Part shown: piece by piece, positions 1 to 8,800 of the stretch
How positions within the stretch are numbered: the stretch's first letter is position 1
How the letters are laid out: every line of letters begins with the position of its first letter
Origin: Euryarchaeota archaeon UBA220
Lineage (GTDB): Archaea > Thermoplasmatota > Poseidoniia > Poseidoniales > Thalassarchaeaceae
Assembly (NCBI GenBank): GCA_002501885.1
Contig: DAON01000081.1
Location: 1 to 11,466 of the forward strand
DNA length: 11,466 bases
Direction: 5' to 3'
Notes under the pieces: generated by a model
The model's database searches: none
Told to the model about the DNA's origin: nothing
Seen by the model: the letters and a program-made list of their open reading frames with translations, nothing else
Translations under genes and position numbers: made by a program

Positions 1-24
1 GTTCGAACCCCGTCAGACCCGCCA
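1..24 (+). tRNA. 3' end of a tRNA gene, isotype undetermined (truncated by the window edge)
   Basis: The first bases read as a T-loop (TTCGAAC at 2-8) preceded by G53, then the 3' half of the T-stem (CCCGT), the acceptor 3' strand CAGACCC, discriminator G and an encoded CCA ending at base 24. C61 can pair with G53, as the tRNA consensus requires. The 5' half, including the anticodon, lies outside the window, so the isotype cannot be read. The implied acceptor 5' strand GGGTCTG with discriminator G would be compatible with, for example, Lys or Arg in archaea, but that is a guess. It is on the same strand as asnS, whose start is 60 bases downstream, so the two could share a transcript. Confidence 0.72.
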
Positions 25-73
25 TTACATCTCTCTCAACCGAGCAACCTATACCTCCTAGCCTATACGCAGA

Positions 74-79
74 AAGGAG
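74..79 (+). promoter_or_regulatory. Shine-Dalgarno site of asnS
   Basis: AAGGAG lies five bases upstream of the ATG at 85. It is the clearest ribosome binding site in the window and fixes the asnS start. The transcript must therefore have a leader and cannot be leaderless. The other genes here have weaker or no visible sites. Confidence 0.8.
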
Positions 80-84
80 CACCT

Positions 85-1413
85 ATGAGTAAGGAGTACT
101 GGATAGGCGATGTCAATTCTGGGTTGCATGACGACTCCGAGGTCGAACTCAAGGGTTGGGTGCACCGAGCCAGAGGCTCAAACAAGATCTGGTTCATGGT
201 CCTACGCGACTCCACGGGTACAGTCCAATGCGTTATCAAGAAGGATGCCGTAGGTGAAGAAAACTTCGAATCACTAAGAAATGCTCTGATTGAATCAAGC
301 GTTATCATACGAGGAATGGCTAATCCGACCGACCGAGAGCACGGACATGAAATCCAAGTCACTTCGGGAGAAGTTGTCGGACCAGTAAATCCAGACAGGC
401 CATTCCCTATTACAGAATCAGCCATGGCCGAGTCCGACGGAGGAGAAACTGAGTTCCTACTCGACCATCGCCATCTGTATCTCCGTACTGGCAGAATGAC
501 TACGATGCTCAAACTACGTTCAACTGTGTTTGGTGCAATCCATTCTTATTTCAGAAACCGTGATTTTATCGAGTATCAGGCTCCAAATTTTGTAGCAGGA
601 GCAGTTGAAGGAGGCTCGACTCTGTTTGAGGTCCCATACTTTGGGCGCAAGGCATACCTAACACAGTCATGGCAACTCTATGCTGAGGCGGCTATGCCAG
701 CTCTCGAGCGTCTTTACACAATGGCCCCTTCATTTAGAGCCGAGAAGAGCCGGACTCGGAGACATCTGACCGAGTTCTGGCATGCAGAAATGGAAATTGC
801 ATGGGCATCTAATTCTGAGGTCATGGAGCATGGTGAGGGTGTGGTGCGCCACATTGCTAGAACGCTACTGGATGAGAGATCAGATGAACTCACAAGCCTA
901 GAGAGGGACTTGGACCTTATTGCACGATATGCGGACAGTAAATACCCAAGAATGCGGTACGATGAGGCTATTGAGATTCTTCAAGAAAAGGGCGTCGAAG
1001 TCGAGTGGGGTCAAGATCTGGATTATTCAAAGGAGAAGATTCTTACTTCCGATTTTGAAGTCCCTCACTTCCTGACTCATTATCCTCGAGTCGCAAAACC
1101 ATTCTATCACCGTCCTGACCCTGAAGATTCGAAGTATGTACTGTGTCACGACCTGTTGGCACCTGAAGGCTATGGCGAGATTATCGGCGGCGGCGAGAGG
1201 ACTTGGTCTGAGGACGAGATATTGGAGAGGATCAAAGAAGAAAACGCCCCCATGGAGGCTTACGAGTTCTATGTCGATATCCGACGATATGGAGGAGTGC
1301 CTCATGGCGGATTCGGTCTAGGAGTTGACAGAGTTTGTACATGGCTTGCAGGAGCTGAGCATATTCGCGAGGCAATCCCATTCCCGCGAGATAGTAGAAG
1401 AGTCACGCCGTAG
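85..1413 (+). CDS. asnS: Asparaginyl-tRNA synthetase (archaeal type, class IIb)
   Basis: This 442-residue cytoplasmic enzyme charges tRNA-Asn with asparagine using ATP. The N-terminal OB-fold anticodon-binding domain covers about residues 18-105 (GWVHRARGSNKIWF at 24-37). The class II catalytic core follows: DHRHLYLRT near 127-135, AVEGGSTLFEV at 173-183, motif 2 FRAEKSRTRRHLTEFWH at 217-233, APEGYGEIIGG at 359-369, and motif 3 GFGLGVDRV at 409-417 with the invariant Arg416. The C-terminus IPFPRDSRRVTP matches the FPRxxxRxxP ending typical of AsnRS and separates it from AspRS. Length is normal for archaeal AsnRS. The presence of the OB domain excludes the truncated archaeal asparagine-synthetase paralogue. 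The ATG at 85 is supported by AAGGAG five bases upstream. The stop codon sits inside a small hairpin (1404-1418). Direct charging of tRNA-Asn is implied, rather than the Asp-tRNA(Asn) amidation route. Confidence 0.95.
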   Translation: MSKEYWIGDVNSGLHDDSEVELKGWVHRARGSNKIWFMVLRDSTGTVQCVIKKDAVGEENFESLRNALIESSVIIRGMANPTDREHGHEIQVTSGEVVGPVNPDRPFPITESAMAESDGGETEFLLDHRHLYLRTGRMTTMLKLRSTVFGAIHSYFRNRDFIEYQAPNFVAGAVEGGSTLFEVPYFGRKAYLTQSWQLYAEAAMPALERLYTMAPSFRAEKSRTRRHLTEFWHAEMEIAWASNSEVMEHGEGVVRHIARTLLDERSDELTSLERDLDLIARYADSKYPRMRYDEAIEILQEKGVEVEWGQDLDYSKEKILTSDFEVPHFLTHYPRVAKPFYHRPDPEDSKYVLCHDLLAPEGYGEIIGGGERTWSEDEILERIKEENAPMEAYEFYVDIRRYGGVPHGGFGLGVDRVCTWLAGAEHIREAIPFPRDSRRVTP

Positions 1414-1418
1414 GCGTG
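1404..1418 (+). other. Perfect 6-bp hairpin spanning the asnS stop codon
   Basis: CACGCC (1404-1409), loop GTA (1410-1412), GGCGTG (1413-1418). The TAG stop at 1411-1413 occupies the end of the loop and the first base of the 3' arm. It is GC-rich and has no following T-run, so it does not look like a bacterial-style terminator, and archaeal terminators do not usually need a hairpin. It might affect mRNA end formation or processing between asnS and the next gene, or be chance. What is seen is only the inverted repeat. Confidence 0.45.
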
Positions 1419-1458
1419 CTCTGCGAACACTCATACGAAGGCATCCTCTGGGTTGGTC

Positions 1459-2670
1459 ATGGACGATTGGCGCGACCTCGATCTTGCCAACCCAACAGAC
1501 GAGCATGCCATGCTCAGGCAGATGGTACGAGACTTCGTTGCCGATGAAGTCGAGCCGCAGGCCCTCGAGTATGACAGGGATGAGAAGTTCAACGCAGATT
1601 TGTTCAAGCGACTAGGGGAGCAAGGGATACTTGGAATCTCAGTCTCTCCAGATTATGGAGGAGCTGGGATGGATGCAACTGCTGTTGCTATTATCAACGA
1701 GGAATTATCCTATTCTGACCCCGGACTATGTCTAGCATATTTGGCACATGACCAATTGCTTGCCAACAATCTTGCTCACAATGGTAGCGAGGAACAGAAA
1801 AGCAGAATCTTGCCCAAATTGTGCAGCGGCGAGTGGATAGGATGCATGGCCATGAGTGAGCCCGGATACGGAACGGATGTTTTGGGAATGCAGACCACTG
1901 CTACTGAGAATGATGATGGGTCATGGACAATCAATGGCAGAAAGATGTGGATTACAAATGGAGCCGTCGATGACGAGGGCACACCTGCAGACATTGTTTG
2001 GCTATATGCTAGAACAGGAACCGACTCGAAGGGTAGGGCCGAAGTCACCACTTTCATCGTCGAGAAGGGTATGCCTGGTTATTCGGTAGGGCAGAAGATC
2101 GATGACAAGTTAGGAATGAGGGCTAGTAATACTGCAGAACTAGTGTTTGACGACTGCGTAGTCCCTGCTTCAAATGTGGTCGGAGGACCAGGCGAGTCAA
2201 TGATTCACATGATGAGAAACCTCGAACTAGAGAGGATAGGACTAGCTGCCATGGGATTAGGAATCGCTAGACGATGTTTGGCAGCCATGAATCAGTACGC
2301 TGGAGAGAGAGAAGCCTTTGGCAGGAAGATTCGCGATTTTGGACAGATACAGAGGCACATTGGTGAATCATGGGCAGAATATAGGGCAATGCGCGCATAT
2401 GTCTACGACACTGCGCGCGCTACCGATTTGTCTATGTCCGGAAACAGGCTAGATTCAGACGGTGTCAAACTGTTTGGAACCACTGCTGCCAAGAACATCG
2501 CAGATAGGGCAATACAAGTCATGGGAGGATATGGCTATGTGGGAGAATATACTGTTGAGAGGCTATGGAGAGATGCCAAACTACTGGAGATTGGCGGCGG
2601 CACTCTCGAGAGTCACCAGAAGAATATCACTCGCGACCTATCGGATGATTCAGGACCCATCGAAAGTTAG
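1459..2670 (+). CDS. Acyl-CoA dehydrogenase, isovaleryl/long-chain type
   Basis: FAD flavoenzyme of about 403 residues that oxidises an acyl-CoA to the trans-2-enoyl-CoA and passes electrons to electron transfer flavoprotein. Numbering from the ATG at 1459: N-terminal helical domain about 1-125; beta domain with the FAD signature AMSEPGYGTD at 131-140 and WITNG at 164-168; C-terminal helical domain with REAFG at 284-288 and QVMGGYGYVGEY at 353-364. The usual catalytic Glu of the YEGT motif is replaced (IGGGT at 378-382). Instead the helix-G motif LELER carries Glu258, at the position of the isovaleryl-CoA dehydrogenase base. This favours isovaleryl-CoA or long-chain-type active-site geometry; the exact substrate is not decided. 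An in-frame TTG at 1453 would add two residues; neither start has a good Shine-Dalgarno (GAAGG at 1437-1441 is distant). It follows asnS by 45 bases on the same strand, and a 3-hydroxyacyl-CoA dehydrogenase lies beyond the protease. The stop codon directly abuts a convergent tRNA gene. Confidence 0.93.
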   Translation: MDDWRDLDLANPTDEHAMLRQMVRDFVADEVEPQALEYDRDEKFNADLFKRLGEQGILGISVSPDYGGAGMDATAVAIINEELSYSDPGLCLAYLAHDQLLANNLAHNGSEEQKSRILPKLCSGEWIGCMAMSEPGYGTDVLGMQTTATENDDGSWTINGRKMWITNGAVDDEGTPADIVWLYARTGTDSKGRAEVTTFIVEKGMPGYSVGQKIDDKLGMRASNTAELVFDDCVVPASNVVGGPGESMIHMMRNLELERIGLAAMGLGIARRCLAAMNQYAGEREAFGRKIRDFGQIQRHIGESWAEYRAMRAYVYDTARATDLSMSGNRLDSDGVKLFGTTAAKNIADRAIQVMGGYGYVGEYTVERLWRDAKLLEIGGGTLESHQKNITRDLSDDSGPIES

Positions 2671-2746
2671 TGGTAGTCCCGCCCGGATTCGAACCAGGGT
2701 CCCCGGGACCAAAACCCGAGATGATGGACCACTACACTACGGGACT
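2671..2746 (-). tRNA. tRNA-Gln (anticodon TTG), CCA encoded
   Basis: Read on the - strand, 76 nt fold as a full cloverleaf. Acceptor AGTCCCG pairs with CGGGACT, discriminator A, encoded CCA. The D-arm is of the GTGTAGTGGT...ATCAT kind common to Gln/Glu/Asp tRNAs. Anticodon stem TCGGG/CCCGG has a terminal T-G wobble, with loop TTTTGGT giving anticodon TTG (complement of 2710-2712). The variable loop is four bases. T-stem CCTGG/CCGGG closes loop TTCGAAT. The A1-U72 pair is the archaeal tRNA-Gln pattern, where Gln is made by GluRS plus the GatDE amidotransferase. No intron is visible. Its 3' end touches the acyl-CoA dehydrogenase stop codon and is transcribed towards it. Confidence 0.96.
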
Positions 2747-2763
2747 TCGAACAGATGGCGGAG

Positions 2764-2783
2764 TACCTATGCTATTGAATTGA
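2764..2783. promoter_or_regulatory. Possible shared divergent promoter patch between tRNA-Gln and the protease gene
   Basis: This AT-richer patch (TACCTATGCTATTGAATTGA) lies in the 87-base gap between the 5' end of the tRNA (2746) and the protease start (2834). On the - strand AATAGCATAGG is centred about 26 bases upstream of the tRNA 5' end, the usual archaeal TATA distance. On the + strand the same patch would place a start site near 2798, leaving a leader of about 35 bases. No clean TATA/BRE consensus is present, so this rests mainly on position and composition. Confidence 0.25.
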
Positions 2784-2833
2784 CTGGACAGGCAGGCGAC
2801 AGCATCAAAGGTTCTACGAGTGCCCTTTGTTAC

Positions 2834-5800
2834 ATGCGTGAGCGTTGGGCACTGCTGTTGGCAATTCTAATGCTGACATCTCCGGCTTCCGCATTGGTAG
2901 CCGGAGATAACACTCAATCTAATGGTCCAAGCAACCAAGATTACATCCCAGTAAACTCTCTTTCGGAGCAATCAATTGAAGCTCTGAATTCTCCTTGGAT
3001 AGAATCCAGCTTATTCGATAGAATTGATTCGGGTAGTGAGAATGTGAGGGTGACGGTGATTACACGCTCGCTATCAGTACTCAATCAATGGCAATTCAAT
3101 CATGGAGCTATTGAGGAACAGAAGCCAGCCAGAATCGGAGAATCAATGATCTCTCTAGATCCCGCCGAAGGAGTCAATCATAGGACCTTCTGGATGAACT
3201 CTGAGATTTTCCATAAACTCCCTGGTGTGCCTGGAATCATCGCCATTCTGGATGCTCAGAACTCACCAGAGCCCTACGGCACGGACCCATTCGCCACACC
3301 TCCTGGATTTAATCCAGAGTCGGTGAGAAGCGGCGAAATTCACGGTGCAATAGGAGCATGGGAGAGAGGCTATACTGGAGAAGGCATGGTCGTGGCTGTT
3401 GCAGATACAGGAGTCGACTTTGCCCATCCTGACCTTAATGGTACACAGGCAAGAGTATCCGATTCCAAATCGCCTTACTTCGGCTGGCCCTTGATGTTCG
3501 ATCACAACAGTATGTATTACTGGTTAGTTAATGGTGAAGCATATCCTTCTAGATCTACTTGGTATGCCGACACTTCTACGATAGATTACGATAACAATAC
3601 AGATGGTATTCTCGATATCTCAGGTTACAATATTACGGGGGTAAACACATCTCTGTCCGGCGAATACCACCTTGGAGAGCACCCCGATTCAACTCTTCGT
3701 AACAAGGCTGGCGGGGATGTGCCAATACTAGTTGTGGATGATAGGGTGTCTGGATTGTACGAGACAGTCTATCCGGATATCAACCGAGATGGCCATTTCC
3801 AAAACGATGTTCCTATGAGGCCGGGCGAGGAGACCGCAGGCCTAGATACCGATGATGACGGTTTGTGGGATATTTCCGCAGGCCTAGTCTATTGGGTGGC
3901 TGATGGGACCAACGGTGTTCCTTACTCTGAAACATACGCGCCCCGCCACGGCTACAACAACAGAATCCCGGGCGCAGGTAATCTGACCCTATTCATGCTC
4001 GAGTCGGGCAGCCATGGGACATTGTGTGCAAGTGCCATCGCAGCTCAAGGTGTAATTAGTGATGGAAAGGTTCTGGGCATGGCTCCTAATGCCACCATTT
4101 CTTCAATCGGCAATCACTACTCAGGCGGTCACTCGCTGGATGGCTGGAGATTCATCGCAGAGGGCTATGATGGAGTAACAATCACACAAGGAGACCAGCC
4201 TCACATAGGTTCATTCTCGTTTGGGTATTCTTCGATAGACGAGGCCGGAGCCGACGGGTATTCGCTTTACCTAGACTGGTTGACTCGTATCTACAATGAT
4301 AACGCATCATACTCTGTTGCCATAGGCAACGGAGGACATGGCTTCGGTACCGCAAAGGTGCCCGGGGCAGCCCATGGAATCTTTTCCGTGGGCGCATTCA
4401 GCAGCCGTTCTAGCGATTCATGGGGGCAGAATGCACCATGGTCGAATCGTGGCCCTAATGTAGTCGGTAGGATGGATCCAGACATCGTCTCTGTTGGATG
4501 GTCGGCTACAGGCGATATCCCCCTCAATTCTAGGAACAATGCAAACTCCGCATGGAGTACATGGGGAGGTACTAGCCTAGCTACACCTATCGCTGCTGGC
4601 TTGATGGCGCTGGTGGCCGAGGCTTGGCAGGAAAATCTTGGAGATTATCCCGGCTCACAGGAATTCAGGGACTTCGTATTGTCAACTTCTGACGATAGAG
4701 GATACGAGCCATTTGTACAAGGAGGTGGCTGGTTTAATGCCTCACGCGCCACGGCTACCCTAGACGGGGCAAATGGAACTTGGTGGGCAAGTCCAGCCCA
4801 ATGGAATAGTGGAACATTCCAAGGTAAGCACAGAGATGCCAACATCAATCTCATGCGACCAGGTGAATCCCAAAATGTAGGGCTAGAATTCGAGAATTAT
4901 GGAGGAACCGATGTGTTACTCAGATTCACGCCAACAGAATTCACGCCACTAGAGCACACTGTTCATGTTTGGGAAAGCCTCGGCAATGGTAGCGAAGGTG
5001 GAGTAAACGATACTTGGGACGGCCATCAAGGAGACAGACCGGACCTATTGATTCCACTACATATTTCGAATGGTACGGAGTATAATTTACCCTTGGATAC
5101 TATACAACTTAGGGCTAGGGCGACCATAGAGTATTCTGCATTCGACGGCAATCAGGATAGATCTTCCGAAGAGCGAGTATTTCTACAAATTTACCGATGG
5201 ACCGACGAAGACGAAGATGGAGTATATGTCGAGGACTTTGACAACGATTCAATGGTTGACTCTGATGATTGGACGGAGTCGGACGAACTAGAAGAGGTGA
5301 CCTACTGGTGGAGCAACGGACCAAATGCAGAAGTCAGAGTCGGATTACCATTTGAAGATGCGAGAGATGGATTGTTCTTGGGCGTATGGAATTACAATGG
5401 GCATGTCTCAGATGATCCAGTCAGAATCGAAGTAGATTGGACAGCATTCGGAAGTGCAGGAAATGACTGGATTACGATTCCATCGACTACAGTTATTCCC
5501 GCAAATGGCTCCACATCTATGCAAATGACAGTATCCGTTCCAACTGACGCAGAATCCGGACTTCATCAGCATGGGGTGCTAATTGAGTCATTTGAGATTG
5601 ACCAAGGAGGAAATCTGACCACAACTATTCCTCAGAGAAACTGGACATTGCCAGTAGTCACCAATGTACCTTGGATAGGGCCATTCTCTCTAGAAGCAAA
5701 ACCATTGGATGGAAATGTCTCCAATCAGACACTGTACGATGAATCGTGGATTAGTGGAGCTACACGATGGGACTGGAGGGCAGAGAGTGGTGACTGGCGA

Positions 5801-8800
5801 TTCCTAACGGTCGAGTGGCCTGAGGAGTGGGATACGGGAGGTACTGCAATTCTAGATGTCGATTGGGATGATAATCCATACACCGATATCGATGTCCTGT
5901 GGCTTACTGAGACTCCGCATTATTATTCAGAAGACGACCCCGACTCTTACGGAGACTCTACTTTCACAATTGAATCTCGCTCGACAAACAATCACGCCGG
6001 AAGCGGATCACACAATTGGGGCACTTTCACTGATACTTCGCGTGAGATGTTCGCAGTACCGGCCAATCAGGGTGTACACCAACTAGTCCTTCATACGGCT
6101 CTACATGGGGTACCTACAAACGACAACCCGTTAAATGTCTCAGTAGGTTATCTTGCGGCCGAGGAATCTGGATTCCAGAAACTAGTTACAGACTGGTCCG
6201 AAGGCAGCGGTGTTGATGCCGTCCATGTCGTTTCAACTATCCCTCTGAATGTCGAGTCTGTATCTTCCTATGGCTGGAGCCAGCCAGCATATTTCGACAA
6301 CGAGACCGCATTTCAGGATGTTTCAGGAGACAAGATGACTGCATCTTGGTGGCACAACATGACCATTGAGAACTCAACTGAGATCGAAATCAAGATGAAT
6401 GCGCATGATGATGCAGACCTAGACCTCTATTTGTTCAGAGACGCCAACGGCGACGGGAGCTTCTCTTCTAACGAGGAAGTAGGGCGTTCGTGGTCAAGCT
6501 CATCGTCCGAGAGCATCAAAATCACTACACCTGAAGACGGATTTTACGCCGTAGCCGTACACGGTTGGTCGGTGCCAAGTGGGACCGTACAGTTCTGGAT
6601 CGACATCGATGTAATCGGAGGAGATCAACTGTCAATTACGGACAATTTCACCATGACTCCTGGTGAAATCACAGCCCTCTGGCCCAATGGAAGTGAAACT
6701 CTAGCAGGACAGGTCCCAGCATCTGCTTTCCAAGTCAATCTAGCCTATGAGCGCCCAGCTCACGCAGGAGTCTGGACAGGCCATGTTGAAATCGTGGTGG
6801 AGGGTGGAATCAGCCTACGATTGCCATATACTTACGAGTTGGTAGAATTAGATCCAGAGGTTTCCTTTGAAGTGCCGGAGAATATGACCCAAACCAATAC
6901 TGCGGTTCCAATACAAATTCACGCCCTAGATACGGGCATAGGATTCAGGCTCGATGATCTGAATTGGATTCCTGCCAATAATCAAACCAGCATTCCCGAT
7001 GCCGACCTAGTAGAAGCATTAGATACTGAACTATCATATCATAATCTGACTGAACTTTGGAATAGCGGAAACCATTTTGCAATTCCAGATAATGTTAGTT
7101 TCAGAGAAGTCTGGATTAATGCAACTCTGCCCGAAGTCGAGCAGTGGCACCATTATACTGCAACTCTGAGAGACCGTGCAAATCGATCAGCATCTGCCCA
7201 TCTCGCAGTTTCCTATGATGTAACGGCCCCGCCCCTAGTACTCTCGGACATACCTTGGATTACAAATCAGCAGAGTTTGACATACACACTGCACTCTGAG
7301 CCCGATGCCAGTGTTACTCATTCGGGCAATTCAGTTGAACTGGATGAGAACGGTGCTGCAGAGGTTACGATACAACTTACTGAAGCAGAGGCTAGGATGA
7401 ACCAAGACTCCACATTCTACTATGTTCATGGAAGCAGTGTATTCGATATCGTGGTGACAGACCCTGCAGGCAACTCCTTCACACGAGAATTCTCAGTGGT
7501 CTTCGACCCTACGGCCCCATCTGCAAGTCTAGTCGATGTCACAGATCAAGCCGGTTTCCATTACGATTCAGATAGTATCGCAAATCCAGTCAACCTGTCT
7601 CAAGGAGTTGTAACCACAATTATTCCAGTAGATATTCAGGAATGGTGCTTCAAACTCTCCGCTCTAAACTCTCCACACGAACTAGTTCATTGCGAAACAT
7701 CTCAGATGATTCCGCAACCTAGACTGGAGGATGACCCCGGTCAACCAACGCTAACTGCGCAGTATGGCATTAATACATCACAACTTCCAGATGGAGATTA
7801 TGTGATGAGTCTTGAGTTAAGAGATTGGGCAAATAATTCTGTAATCGAAACATGGGCCTTCGCTCTAGATACTACTGCTCCTGTAGTTGAGTGGTCAATC
7901 AATCCAGGTACAGTGACCTCATTCTTCGACCATAGGCAAGGTCTTTCGTGGCTTGCGACTGAAGAAGTACACACTACTTTCACAATAGATGGTGTGACAA
8001 TCAGTGAGCGTACCGATGTTACTGGGGGGGCGCTTTTCGAACTCAATCACACGGGCATGCATACAGTGTGTATCGAGGCAGTGGATGGGACTAGGTCCCA
8101 AGAGAATAATAACAGATTCAAGGAATGCCGAGAGATGATGCTGGATCCATCAATCTATGCAACGCATGTCTCAGCAGACTGGGATGGTGGATTGATGGCA
8201 ATCGACATCGTTGAGGCAATAATGCAACGCGGCCCTGATCAGGAGATTTGGTGGAGTAGAATTGGCTCTGATCAAAGAAGCCTGATTGAACCTGGTGCTG
8301 CAGTGGTCACACTACCTCTGGAATTAGTAGAAGGGGAAAATCAGTTCTTCATTGAAATCGAGGCATTAGATCATTTCGATAACTACACTTTGTCGATTGT
8401 TCGAGACACCATTCCTCCTGCTTTGACCTTGGAGGAAAAGGCCAACAGAACTTCTCCTCTTGAGACTCAAAGAGTAGTCACGGGAACTTGTGAGAGAGGG
8501 GCCTCTGTGATGGTTTGGTCCGAAACCGAATCGGTAGATTTCTTCTGTGAAGAAAGCGGACTATTCGAAATCAGAATAGAAATCCCTGATGTGCCTGGGA
8601 ACCACATCATCAATGCACTTTCGTCAGACGGGGCGAATAATGAGAACTCTGCCTCAATCGAGGTTCTTGAGCAAGAGTGGATCGATTGGGCACTAGATGA
8701 TGCCAAGGCATCTGGACCTATGCTGTGGTGGTTTTCCCTAGCAGGATTGGTGACGATTCTACTAGTCGTAGTTCCTACAATGGCATTACGTAAAAGAAAC

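Noticed and set aside
48..68. Direct repeat CCTATAC ... CCTATAC upstream of asnS as a promoter or operator
   Set aside because: Only seven bases long; neither copy is at a distance that leaves the Shine-Dalgarno on the transcript with confidence, so chance cannot be excluded.
63..512. 149-codon frame on the - strand
   Set aside because: Lies opposite the highly conserved asnS frame and has no family features; a shadow frame.
2462..2833. In-frame N-terminal extension of the protease by 124 codons
   Set aside because: It overlaps the acyl-CoA dehydrogenase in another frame and the antisense tRNA-Gln, has no recognisable domain, and the ATG at 2834 directly starts a good signal peptide.
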